Below, in pieces: positions 15,813-22,452 of a stretch of DNA of 22,452 nucleotides. Where the stretch lies: positions 1-22,452 of the forward strand of contig JAFOIS010000134.1 in NCBI GenBank assembly GCA_017420605.1, in the 5' to 3' direction. The position numbers and the translations under genes are program-made. A model generated the notes under the pieces. That model was given only the letters and a program-made list of their open reading frames with translations, was not told the origin of the DNA and did no database searches. How positions within the stretch are numbered: the stretch's first letter is position 1; each line of letters starts with the position of its first letter. This DNA is from Lachnospiraceae bacterium. GTDB taxonomy: Bacteria; Bacillota; Clostridia; Lachnospirales; Lachnospiraceae.

Positions 15813-16754
15813 TTACTGATTGTTCAGCCCGTGCGCATGCTCATAGGCCATGATGACCTGAAGATTCTGTTTTTCCAGATCGCTGAGCATCGAATCACGG
15901 AAATCCGCGGGAGCGATCGTCCCGTTATACCATGACTGCGCGTTGAAATGCGCCTGGAGGTTCGGGTCGTTGAAGAGACGTCCGTGCCGCGCGAAGATCT
16001 CGTTTCTTGCCACCTTGATCTCCCATTCCGAAAGCCCGTCGAGGACGTCCTCCGTAATGGGTTGTGAACTGCTGTTCGGGATCACGCCCGCAGCCGGGAT
16101 CGTGGGCGGCGGTGTTACCGGTACCGGCGTAGAAGTAGGTACCGGCGTGGGCTCCGGTGTGGGTTCCGGCGTCGAGGTCGGTTCCGGCGTAGGCGTAAAC
16201 GTTGGCGCGGCGGTAGGCGTAGGCATCGGCGTCGGTGTCTCGAGAGGCGCCTGCGTAGGCGTCGGTTCCGGTGTTGGCGTCTCCGTCGGCGAAGGCTGCG
16301 GCGTTGACGTCGGGATGAACGTTACAGCCGGCGTTTCCGTAACTTCCGGCGCTGCCGTAGGTACCGGCGTCTCCTGTCCGGAGGAAGCCTCTTCCCCTCT
16401 CCGGTTCGCCGCATTCCGGAAAATGCTCGCGCCGGCATACCATACGATACCGACAAGGCAGATCGCAAGAAGAGCGATCAGGAGCGCAAGCACGATACCG
16501 CTGCGCTTTTTCCTGCGTCTCCTCTTCCGGTAATACGCCCGGTCTTCTTCAGTCTCTTCCGCTTCTTCCGCTCCGCCTTTCCCGTACCGTTCGTACATGG
16601 CGTTCAGCTGTTTTGCTTCCTCCTGTTCCTCGTACGGCACCTTCCGGTCATCCCGTTCGAGTTCCAGGACGTCGTCTTCATACACGGCATAGCCGCATTC
16701 CGGACAGAATACCGATTCGTCCGGGATCTCTCTTCCGCATTTACTGCACAGCAT
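15813..16754 (-). CDS. Zinc-ribbon, single-helix membrane protein with Thr/Pro stalk and YARHG domain
   Basis: A 313-residue modular protein. Residues 1-21 form a zinc ribbon (Cys3, Cys6, Cys17, Cys20). An acidic and then very basic segment (RKRRRRKKR, 76-84) precedes one membrane helix (about 86-107). Residues 129-222 are a Thr/Pro-rich stalk built of TPEPTP-like repeats. The C-terminus (about 233-305) has ARNEIFARHGRLF (249-261) and the later SWYNG of YARHG domains, a short extracellular module of unknown function. The positive-inside rule puts the zinc ribbon in the cytoplasm and the YARHG domain outside, so it could sense or bind at the wall; that is inference. GGGGAG lies seven bases before the ATG, just after the metA stop. 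The next two genes are also membrane proteins, suggesting an envelope group. Confidence 0.87.
   Translation of the reverse strand: MLCSKCGREIPDESVFCPECGYAVYEDDVLELERDDRKVPYEEQEEAKQLNAMYERYGKGGAEEAEETEEDRAYYRKRRRRKKRSGIVLALLIALLAICLVGIVWYAGASIFRNAANRRGEEASSGQETPVPTAAPEVTETPAVTFIPTSTPQPSPTETPTPEPTPTQAPLETPTPMPTPTAAPTFTPTPEPTSTPEPTPEPTPVPTSTPVPVTPPPTIPAAGVIPNSSSQPITEDVLDGLSEWEIKVARNEIFARHGRLFNDPNLQAHFNAQSWYNGTIAPADFRDSMLSDLEKQNLQVIMAYEHAHGLNNQ
16089..16370 (-). repeat. Low-complexity repeats coding the Thr/Pro stalk
   Basis: This segment is made of imperfect short tandem repeats whose translation alternates Thr, Pro, Glu and Val (units such as TPEP, TPTP, TPVP). The opposite strand shows Gly/Val repeats in another frame, a by-product. 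Such tracts tend to vary in copy number between strains. Confidence 0.8.
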
Positions 16755-16767
16755 TTTGCATCTCCCC

Positions 16768-17730
16768 TTACTTAGTTGTGCTTATTTCATCAGGTTTCAT
16801 ATCGTTTCCAGCCCCGGGCGTTCCTTCCAGCGCATAGGGCGTTGTCTGGTACACATAGTAATTCAGCCAGTTGGTATACAGGTCGTTCGCATGTGACCGC
16901 CAGGTGAGCGGCGGCTCCTTTTCCGGGTCGTCGTCCGGGAAATAGTTCTCCGGAATATCCGGATTCAGTCCTCGTCCCATATCGCGGATATACTCGGCCC
17001 GGAGCGTCAGCCTGTCGTATTCGGGATGTCCGAATACGAAGATCTTTCTCCCGTTCTCGGACATGCAAAGAAACGCGCCGGCTTTCTCAGAAGACGCGAG
17101 AAGGAGGATCAGCGGATGCTTCTCGATTTCTTCGAGCGGTACTTCCGTATAGCGCGAATGCGGTGCGAGGAACACATCGTCAAATCCGCGGACAAGCGGT
17201 ATGCGTTTGTGGAACACCTTATGCTCATAGATCCCTACGAGCTTCTTTTCCATCGGGCGCTTCTTTATTCCATAAAAACAGTATAACGCAGCCTGTGCCG
17301 CCCAGCAAAGGTAAATTGTAGAAGTTACGTTGGAATCGCTCCAGGCGAAGATCTCGCGGAGTTCCTCCCAGTAATCCACTTCTTCGAACGGCAGCTGTTC
17401 GACCGGCGCTCCCGTAATGATAAGACCGTCGTAATGGCGGTTTTTCACTTCAGGGAAACGGCGGTAGAACGTATCGAGATGGCTGCGCTCCACATTTTTG
17501 GACTCATGCGTCGCTACCGTCAGGAACGTCACGTGGATCTGCAGCGGTGTATTGGACAGCGCGCGCAGAAGCTGCAGTTCCGTATCCTCCTTGAGAGGCA
17601 TCAGGTTCAGGATCGCGATCTCGATCGGCCGGATATGCTGATGGATGGCGCGGTACTCATCCATTACGAAAATATTTTCATGTTCCAGCTGCGCACGGAC
17701 AGGCAGCCCGTTTTTGATTTTGATCGGCAT
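16768..17730 (-). CDS. metA: Homoserine O-acetyltransferase (MetA family)
   Basis: A 320-residue MetA-type homoserine acyltransferase, the entry step of methionine synthesis from homoserine. Cys142 (LCWAAQAALY) is the nucleophile, with His235 and Glu237 (GHPEYD) completing the active site; these match E. coli numbering exactly. Residue 111 is Glu (TGAPVEQLPF). In characterised MetA proteins Glu111 gives acetyl-CoA use, as in Bacillus cereus, and Gly gives succinyl-CoA use, as in E. coli, so I predict O-acetylhomoserine as product. The tail (about 305-320) is slightly longer than the E. coli protein. The ATG overlaps the ligA stop as TAATG, with GGAGG upstream. No other methionine gene is nearby, and there is no room for a SAM riboswitch or T-box, so it is probably read from the upstream gene's promoter. 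Confidence 0.94.
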   Translation of the reverse strand: MPIKIKNGLPVRAQLEHENIFVMDEYRAIHQHIRPIEIAILNLMPLKEDTELQLLRALSNTPLQIHVTFLTVATHESKNVERSHLDTFYRRFPEVKNRHYDGLIITGAPVEQLPFEEVDYWEELREIFAWSDSNVTSTIYLCWAAQAALYCFYGIKKRPMEKKLVGIYEHKVFHKRIPLVRGFDDVFLAPHSRYTEVPLEEIEKHPLILLLASSEKAGAFLCMSENGRKIFVFGHPEYDRLTLRAEYIRDMGRGLNPDIPENYFPDDDPEKEPPLTWRSHANDLYTNWLNYYVYQTTPYALEGTPGAGNDMKPDEISTTK

Positions 17731-19712
17731 TATTCGCCTCCGGTCTCCGCCATCGCAAGGAAGGTCTCTTCGTCGATGACGGGTATATTCAGTTCTTTTG
17801 CCTTTTTATTTTTTCCCGACGTGCTCTGCACGTTGTTATTGATGAGATAGCCGGTCTTTGCCGAAACGGATGAACTCACCTTTCCCCCGCGCTTTTCGAT
17901 CTCTGCAACAAGCGCGTCGCGGTTCGGAAAATGTGTCAGCGAGCCCGTGATGACAAACGTTATGCCCGCGAATCTCCCGCTTTTCTTCTCGGGCCGCTCG
18001 ATCGTAAGATAAGGAAGCAGTTCGTCCAGCGCACCGGCCGTACGGGGATCGCAAAACCAGGTTCTGACCGAAGAGGCGGTCTTCGGGCCGATGGTATCGA
18101 CGGCGCATAGTTCTTCTTCGGATGCATTCCGCAGCTTTGCAAGATCGCCGTCGAAAGCATCGGAAAGCAGTTTTGCCGTAGCCACACCGACGTCCGGTAT
18201 CCCGAGCCCGTACAGGAGGCGCGGCAGCGTCGTATGCGAAGCCTTTTCCACACTGCGCCTTAAGTTCTCGAAAGACTTTTCGCCGAACCCTTCCATGGAG
18301 GCGATCTCCGCCTTATGCTCCGTAAGCCGGAAAATATCGGCGAATCCGTGTATCAGGCCCGCAGCGATAAACTTTTCCAGCGTCTGCTCCGAAAGCCCGT
18401 CCACGTCGAGCGCATTGCGGCTCACGAACTGGTCGAAGCCATAGATCTTCCGCGCAGGACATTCCGGGTTCGTACAGTAAAGAGTCTCTGTCCGCTCTTT
18501 TCCCTGCTGTGCATCCGCAACGATCTCTGTTGCAGCCCCGCAGACAGGGCATACTGCCGGCACGGGAAGTCCTCCGGAGGCGGTCAGATTCTTTTCGATC
18601 TGCGGAATGATCATATTCGCTTTATAGACCGTGACCGTATCGCCGATCCCGAGTTTCAGATTCCTGACAAAGCTGACGTTATGTACGCTTGCCCGCGTGA
18701 CGGTCGTTCCCTCGAGTTCTACGGGATCAAATACGGCAACGGGATTGATGCGGCCCGTCCGGGATGCATTCCATTCCACCTTGCGCAGTGTCGTCTCCTT
18801 CGTCTCGTCTTCCCATTTGAACGCGATCGCGTTCCGCGGAAACTTGGCGGTCGTTCCGAGCGAGACTCCGTAGGCGATATCGTCGTAAAGAAGAACAAGG
18901 CCGTCGGACGGGAAATCATTTTCCGCTATCTTTGCTTCAAACTCCCTGACAGTTTCCGGCAGCGTTGTGCCGTCGACGATCCTGTGTTCCACCACGTCGA
19001 ATCCGAGCTCTGTAAGGAAACGGAATTCCGCTTCATGAGAATTTCCGAAATCCTTTCCTTCGGCGCTGACGAGCGAAAACGCATAAAACCTTACGCACCG
19101 CTTTGCGGTGACCGCGCTGTCGAGCTGCCGGACCGCGCCGGAGCACAGATTACGCGGATTCTTATAGGGTGTCTCGCCTTCCGGAAGAGATTCGTTGATC
19201 TTTTCGAAATCCGAATAGCGGATCACCGCTTCCCCGCGGAGGACGAGTTCCCCGGTGAACGGGATCGTAAGGGGCACATTCTGAAAGGCGCGCACATTGG
19301 GCGTTACGACTTCCCCGATGATGCCGTTGCCGCGCGTTACCCCTTTGACCAGTTCCCCGCCGCGGTACGTCAGAACGACGGTAAGACCGTCCATTTTCCA
19401 GGACAGAATCGATCTGTGCGGGCCGGCAAAGGCGGCCAGCGCCTCGATATCCTTCGTTTTATCGAGCGACAGCATCGGACTTGCATGCTCTTCCTGCGGA
19501 AGAGCCGTCACGGCCTCGTATCCTACGCGCCGCGTCGGAGATCCCGCCAGTACGATCCCCGTCTCCGTCTCGAGCGAAACGAGCTCGTCATACAGACGGT
19601 CGTACTCGAAATTGCTCATGATCTCGCGGTCTTCGGCATAGTATATCCGGGACGCTTCCGTCAGCGTCCTGCCAAGCTCCCGCATCTTTTCGACCGCTTC
19701 AGTCCGTGTCAT
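17730..19712 (-). CDS. ligA: NAD-dependent DNA ligase LigA
   Basis: A 660-residue NAD-dependent DNA ligase that seals nicks after replication and repair. Domain Ia is at the N-terminus. The adenylation motif KMDG (106-109, catalytic Lys106) and GVTRGNGIIGEVVTPNVRA (124-142) follow, then an OB fold, a four-Cys zinc finger (CPVCG to CTNPECPA), helix-hairpin-helix repeats and a C-terminal BRCT domain (about 585-655). The length is close to the usual 670. Compared with E. coli, domain Ia keeps Tyr22, Tyr35 and Asp36 but has Tyr instead of His23 (residue 25) and Asn instead of Asp32 (residue 34), positions important for NAD use. Some Clostridial enzymes share this look, so I still expect activity. 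AAGGAG precedes the ATG; the gap to rluF is nine bases. Confidence 0.96.
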   Translation of the reverse strand: MTRTEAVEKMRELGRTLTEASRIYYAEDREIMSNFEYDRLYDELVSLETETGIVLAGSPTRRVGYEAVTALPQEEHASPMLSLDKTKDIEALAAFAGPHRSILSWKMDGLTVVLTYRGGELVKGVTRGNGIIGEVVTPNVRAFQNVPLTIPFTGELVLRGEAVIRYSDFEKINESLPEGETPYKNPRNLCSGAVRQLDSAVTAKRCVRFYAFSLVSAEGKDFGNSHEAEFRFLTELGFDVVEHRIVDGTTLPETVREFEAKIAENDFPSDGLVLLYDDIAYGVSLGTTAKFPRNAIAFKWEDETKETTLRKVEWNASRTGRINPVAVFDPVELEGTTVTRASVHNVSFVRNLKLGIGDTVTVYKANMIIPQIEKNLTASGGLPVPAVCPVCGAATEIVADAQQGKERTETLYCTNPECPARKIYGFDQFVSRNALDVDGLSEQTLEKFIAAGLIHGFADIFRLTEHKAEIASMEGFGEKSFENLRRSVEKASHTTLPRLLYGLGIPDVGVATAKLLSDAFDGDLAKLRNASEEELCAVDTIGPKTASSVRTWFCDPRTAGALDELLPYLTIERPEKKSGRFAGITFVITGSLTHFPNRDALVAEIEKRGGKVSSSVSAKTGYLINNNVQSTSGKNKKAKELNIPVIDEETFLAMAETGGE

Positions 19713-19721
19713 GCATACTCC

Positions 19722-20483
19722 TTACTCATTTCCGGTCAGACCGCAGTCCTGTCTGAGAGCGGCGATCTCCGCTGCGTCAAGTTCCCGGTATGCGCCTTCC
19801 GGAAGATCTCCGAGGCGGATACTGCCGATCCTGACTCTTGTAAGAGACGTCACACGATATCCGAGCGCTTCGCACATGCGCCGGATCTGCCGGTTGAGTC
19901 CCTGCGTAAGTATGATCGTAAACGTGCACCTTCCGGTACGGCGGACGGTACACGGCCTCGTCACCGTATTCAGGATCGGAACGCCATCAGCCATGGCACG
20001 AAGGAAATCTTCCTCCACCGGACGGTCGACTCTGACGCGGTATTCCTTCTCATGCCTGTTGCGTGCCCGCATGAGCGCGTCGATGAGCGCGCCGTCATCC
20101 GTCATAAGAAGGAGCCCGGTGGAATCCTTGTCCAGACGCCCGGCGTACGTCAGCCTCTTCGAAAAGCCAAGATAATCGATGACGTTATTCTTTTCCTTTT
20201 GTGACGAGGTACAGACGACGCCCTTCGGTTTGTGAAGGATAAGATACGTTTTTTCGCCGCATTCAGGCTTTACCTGTTTTCCGTCGAGAAGGACCGTATC
20301 CGCAGGCCCTATCTTCATACCGGTCTCGGCGGGAAACTCGGCGCCGTTCCGGCATACCGAAACGCGCCCGTCTTCGATCAGCCGGTCCGCTTCTCTTCTT
20401 GAAGCGACGCCGGCTTCCGCAAGATATCTGTTGATCCGGATCTCCGTTTCCGCTTCCGGTCGCTTTTCCGGCGCTCTATCCAT
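19722..20483 (-). CDS. rluF: 23S rRNA pseudouridine synthase, RluF-type (RsuA family)
   Basis: A 253-residue pseudouridine synthase with an N-terminal S4 domain (about 14-70), the catalytic Asp118 in AGRLDKDSTG (114-123), and the C-terminal LNRQIRRMCEALGY block. HEKEYRVRVDRPV and GVPILNTVT match the RluF branch, which in E. coli modifies U2604 of 23S rRNA, better than RluB or RsuA. The frame stays open upstream through the terminator and into the tRNA gene, but protein similarity starts around the ATG at 20481-20483, with GGATGGAG just upstream. The symbol rests on motif resemblance from memory. It is the first gene of the group running to YfhO. A terminator lies immediately upstream. Confidence 0.9.
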   Translation of the reverse strand: MDRAPEKRPEAETEIRINRYLAEAGVASRREADRLIEDGRVSVCRNGAEFPAETGMKIGPADTVLLDGKQVKPECGEKTYLILHKPKGVVCTSSQKEKNNVIDYLGFSKRLTYAGRLDKDSTGLLLMTDDGALIDALMRARNRHEKEYRVRVDRPVEEDFLRAMADGVPILNTVTRPCTVRRTGRCTFTIILTQGLNRQIRRMCEALGYRVTSLTRVRIGSIRLGDLPEGAYRELDAAEIAALRQDCGLTGNE

Positions 20484-20498
20484 GCTCCATCCTATACG

Positions 20499-20526
20499 AA
20501 AAAAAGCGGATACGACGATCCGCTTT
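20499..20526 (-). terminator. Strong intrinsic terminator after tRNA-Arg
   Basis: AAAGCGGAT pairs with ATCCGCTTT across a six-base loop and is followed by further T, giving a run of ten. It ends tRNA-Arg transcription, only about five bases before the ribosome binding site of rluF. Confidence 0.88.
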
Positions 20527-20569
20527 CCCTCTCCATCATCCGATAACTGATCGTCTGATTCTGTTGTCA

Positions 20570-20641
20570 CACGACTGAAGGGAATCGAACCCCCGCACCT
20601 GGAACCGGAGTCCAGTGCTCTATCCACTGAGCTACAGTCGC
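20570..20641 (-). tRNA. tRNA-Arg (anticodon CCG)
   Basis: A 72-base tRNA gene. The acceptor stem GCGACTG/CAGTCGT has seven pairs (the first G-U), followed by discriminator G. The D arm is GCTC/GAGC, and the anticodon stem is CTGGA/TCCAG with loop CTCCGGT, giving anticodon CCG (reads CGG). The variable loop has four bases. The T arm GGGGG-TTCGATT-CCCTT has two G-U pairs. CCA is not encoded and must be added. It has its own promoter and terminator, so it is a single-gene transcript, with ppdK upstream and rluF downstream. Confidence 0.96.
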
Positions 20642-20705
20642 GTATCCGTCCGCCGGAATGCCATATTCCGAATTAACGGAGCAGGCTTTTTTGCCCACGC
20701 ATGGC

Positions 20706-20734
20706 ATTATAGCACACTCTTTACAGATGTGCAA
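20706..20734 (-). promoter_or_regulatory. Sigma-A promoter of tRNA-Arg
   Basis: TTGCAC (20729-20734) and a perfect TATAAT (20706-20711) are separated by 17 bases, with TGC before the -10 box. The predicted start lies about 60 bases before the mature tRNA end. The leader holds a CGGAAT/ATTCCG hairpin (around 20654-20670) that could matter for 5' processing. Confidence 0.85.
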
Positions 20735-20822
20735 ATAATCATTTGATTCTTTGCGAGGGACACCGCCGCACTTTTGATCCCGATACCTGTAGCCCTGACG
20801 GGCGCGGTTTGAAATTATTGCG

Positions 20823-20857
20823 AAAAAAAGCCGGTACACCATGATGATGTACCGGCT
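20823..20857 (-). terminator. Strong intrinsic terminator after ppdK
   Basis: AGCCGGTACA pairs with TGTACCGGCT across a nine-base loop, ten pairs, followed by a run of T. It starts 16 bases after the ppdK stop and insulates the tRNA gene. Confidence 0.92.
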
Positions 20858-20873
20858 GATGATACTGCTGGAT

Positions 20874-22452
20874 TTACTTATCGGCCAGAGCCGCCTGGGC
20901 AGCCGCAAGACGCGCGATCGGTACGCGGAACGGGCTGCAGGACACATAGTCGAGGCCGATCTTGTGGCAGAACTCGATGGACGACGGATCGCCGCCGTGT
21001 TCGCCGCAGATACCGATGTGGAGCGCCGGATTGACCGGACGTCCGAGCTCGACGGCCGTCTTCATGAGACGGCCGACGCCGATCTGGTCGAGCTTCGCGA
21101 ACGGGTCGTTCTCGAGGATCTTGGTGTCGTAGTAAGCATTCAGGAACTTGCCCGCGTCGTCACGGGAGAAGCCGAAGGTCATCTGCGTGAGGTCGTTCGT
21201 GCCGAAGCAGAAGAAGTCCGCTTCTTTGGCAAGCTCGTCCGCGACAAGGCAGGCGCGCGGGATCTCGATCATGGTGCCGACCTCATATTCGAGGTGCAGG
21301 CCGCCGGCAAGGATCTCATTGTCCGCCGTATCCTGAACGACCTTCTTGACATACTTGAGTTCGCGGACGTCGATGGTCAGCGGGATCATGATCTCCGGAC
21401 GGACGTTCCAGCTCGGATGTTCCTTCTGGATCGCGATCGCGGCACGGATGACAGCCTTGGTCTGCATTCTCGCGATCTCCGGATAGGTGATGGAAAGACG
21501 GCAGCCGCGGTGACCCATCATCGGGTTGAACTCGTGGAGCGACGCAATGATCGCCTTGATCTCTTCGACAGTCTTGTTCTTCGCGGCGGCGAGCTTTTCG
21601 ATCTCGGCCTCTTCGGTCGGGACGAATTCGTGAAGCGGCGGATCAAGGAACCGGATCGTGACCGGGTTGCCTTCCAGCGCCTCGAAGAGTTCTTCGAAGT
21701 CTTTCTGCTGATACGGCAGGATCTTCTCCAGCGCTTCTTCTCTCTCTTCCACGGTATCGGAGCAGATCATCTCACGGAACGCAGCGATCCTTTCCTCGTC
21801 GAAGAACATGTGCTCGGTACGGCAAAGGCCGATGCCTTCGGCGCCGAGTTCACGGGCCTTCTTCGCATCGCGCGGCGTATCGGCATTCGTGCGGACTTTC
21901 AGTCTGCGGTACTTGTCGGCCCAGCTCATGATGCGGCCGAACTCGCCGGCGATCGTCGCGTCGACGGTCGGAATGATGCCGTCGTAGATATTGCCGGTCG
22001 TGCCGTCGATGGAAATGAAATCGCCTTCGTGGAAGACTTTGCCGGCCAGCGTGAATTTCTTGTTTGCTTCATCCATCACGATGTCGCCGCAGCCGGATAC
22101 GCAGCATTCGCCCATGCCGCGGGCAACGACGGCCGCATGGCTCGTCATACCGCCGCGGACGGTCAGGATACCCTGCGCGGACTTCATGCCGGTAATGTCT
22201 TCCGGAGAGGTCTCAAGACGGACCAGGATGACCTTTTCACCCTTCTCTGCCCACTCGACGGCGTCTTCCGCCGTGAAGACGACCTTGCCGCACGCAGCGC
22301 CCGGAGAAGCGCCGAGGCCCTTGCCCATCGGGGTCGTGGCCTTAAGAGCCTTCTGGTCGAACTGCGGGTGCAGAAGCGTATCAAGATTGCGCGGATCGAT
22401 CATCGCGACCGCTTCTTCTTCCGTACGCATGCCTTCGTCCACAAGGTCGCAG
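20874..22452 (-). CDS. ppdK: Pyruvate phosphate dikinase, 3' part (5' end cut by window edge)
   Basis: The last 526 codons or so of pyruvate phosphate dikinase, which interconverts pyruvate, ATP and phosphate with PEP, AMP and diphosphate. In many Clostridia it serves glycolysis. The visible part starts in the nucleotide-binding region (NLDTLLHPQFDQ). The swivelling phospho-His domain with GGMTSHAAVVARGMG (the His carries phosphate between sites) follows, then the PEP/pyruvate-binding barrel with RFLDPPLHEFVP, MMGHRGCRLSITYPEIARMQ, FGTNDLTQMTFGFSRDDAG and the catalytic-Cys segment GICGEHGGDP. The C-terminal end is typical, DYVSCSPFRVPIARLAAAQA. The frame is open right to the window edge, so the start is outside. 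A strong terminator follows. Confidence 0.97.
   Translation of the reverse strand, partial: CDLVDEGMRTEEEAVAMIDPRNLDTLLHPQFDQKALKATTPMGKGLGASPGAACGKVVFTAEDAVEWAEKGEKVILVRLETSPEDITGMKSAQGILTVRGGMTSHAAVVARGMGECCVSGCGDIVMDEANKKFTLAGKVFHEGDFISIDGTTGNIYDGIIPTVDATIAGEFGRIMSWADKYRRLKVRTNADTPRDAKKARELGAEGIGLCRTEHMFFDEERIAAFREMICSDTVEEREEALEKILPYQQKDFEELFEALEGNPVTIRFLDPPLHEFVPTEEAEIEKLAAAKNKTVEEIKAIIASLHEFNPMMGHRGCRLSITYPEIARMQTKAVIRAAIAIQKEHPSWNVRPEIMIPLTIDVRELKYVKKVVQDTADNEILAGGLHLEYEVGTMIEIPRACLVADELAKEADFFCFGTNDLTQMTFGFSRDDAGKFLNAYYDTKILENDPFAKLDQIGVGRLMKTAVELGRPVNPALHIGICGEHGGDPSSIEFCHKIGLDYVSCSPFRVPIARLAAAQAALADK

Noticed and set aside
16089..16370. Repetitive DNA resembling a CRISPR or satellite array
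   Set aside because: The repeats are short, imperfect, without spacers, and code in frame for the Thr/Pro stalk of the YARHG protein.
16760..17740. SAM riboswitch or T-box controlling metA
   Set aside because: metA starts inside the ligA stop codon, so there is no untranslated leader that could hold such an element.
18315..20204. 629-codon plus-strand open frame opposite ligA and rluF
   Set aside because: It spans two unrelated minus-strand genes, has low-complexity basic sequence and no family resemblance; it is a by-product of GC-rich codon use.
20484..20627. Upstream extension of the rluF reading frame into the tRNA gene
   Set aside because: The added residues come from the tRNA and terminator sequence; the S4 domain and a ribosome binding site support the ATG at 20481-20483.
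20792..20803. Small GCCC/GGGC hairpin between ppdK and the tRNA promoter
   Set aside because: Four pairs with no T-run; too small to call a terminator or regulator in a region already holding a strong terminator.

Overview
The window looks like chromosomal, moderately GC-rich Firmicutes DNA, most likely class Clostridia and close to Lachnospiraceae. This rests on protein character and gene order, not on a search. Supporting points are the order rpmB, asp23, fakA-like, recG, rsmD, coaD, a RluF-type pseudouridine synthase, a four-cysteine L28, a short HisZ-type start, strong AGGAGG-type ribosome binding sites, and frequent GTG starts and TAATG/ATGA overlaps. All 19 protein genes and the one tRNA gene lie on the minus strand, so transcription runs from high to low coordinates. 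No stretch over 300 bases lacks a gene, and I see no insertion sequence, phage gene or CRISPR array.

In transcription order, the window opens with the 3' two-thirds of pyruvate phosphate dikinase (ppdK), closed by a strong terminator. A good sigma-A promoter then drives tRNA-Arg(CCG), followed by another terminator. Next comes a run of closely packed genes: rluF, ligA, metA (predicted acetyl-CoA type), a zinc-ribbon/YARHG membrane protein with a Thr/Pro-rich stalk, a divergent sugar-phosphotransferase-like membrane protein, and a YfhO-family membrane protein. The last three form an apparent cell-envelope group. A promoter then drives rpmB, which ends at a terminator, followed by asp23, the fakA-like DAK2 protein and recG.

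A third promoter, preceded by a 13-base palindrome, starts a unit of a methylglyoxal-synthase-like gene, rsmD, coaD and a coiled-coil protein. It ends at a strong terminator that almost touches the ribosome binding site of pepD. The last unit is pepD, a HAD hydrolase, a two-helix membrane protein of unknown function, an RluA-family pseudouridine synthase, lepB, recU and the 5' part of hisZ at the window edge.

Most of the window is housekeeping: rRNA modification, DNA repair and ligation, CoA synthesis, protein export and amino-acid metabolism. I found no clear new multi-gene system. The best leads are proteins that keep a family fold but have lost residues known to matter: the sugar transferase lacks the catalytic Asp-Glu pair, the methylglyoxal-synthase-like protein lacks four of six active-site residues, and the NAD ligase has two changes in its NAD-sensing domain. 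Other leads are the envelope group containing the degenerate transferase, and three terminators that sit directly against the next gene's ribosome binding site.
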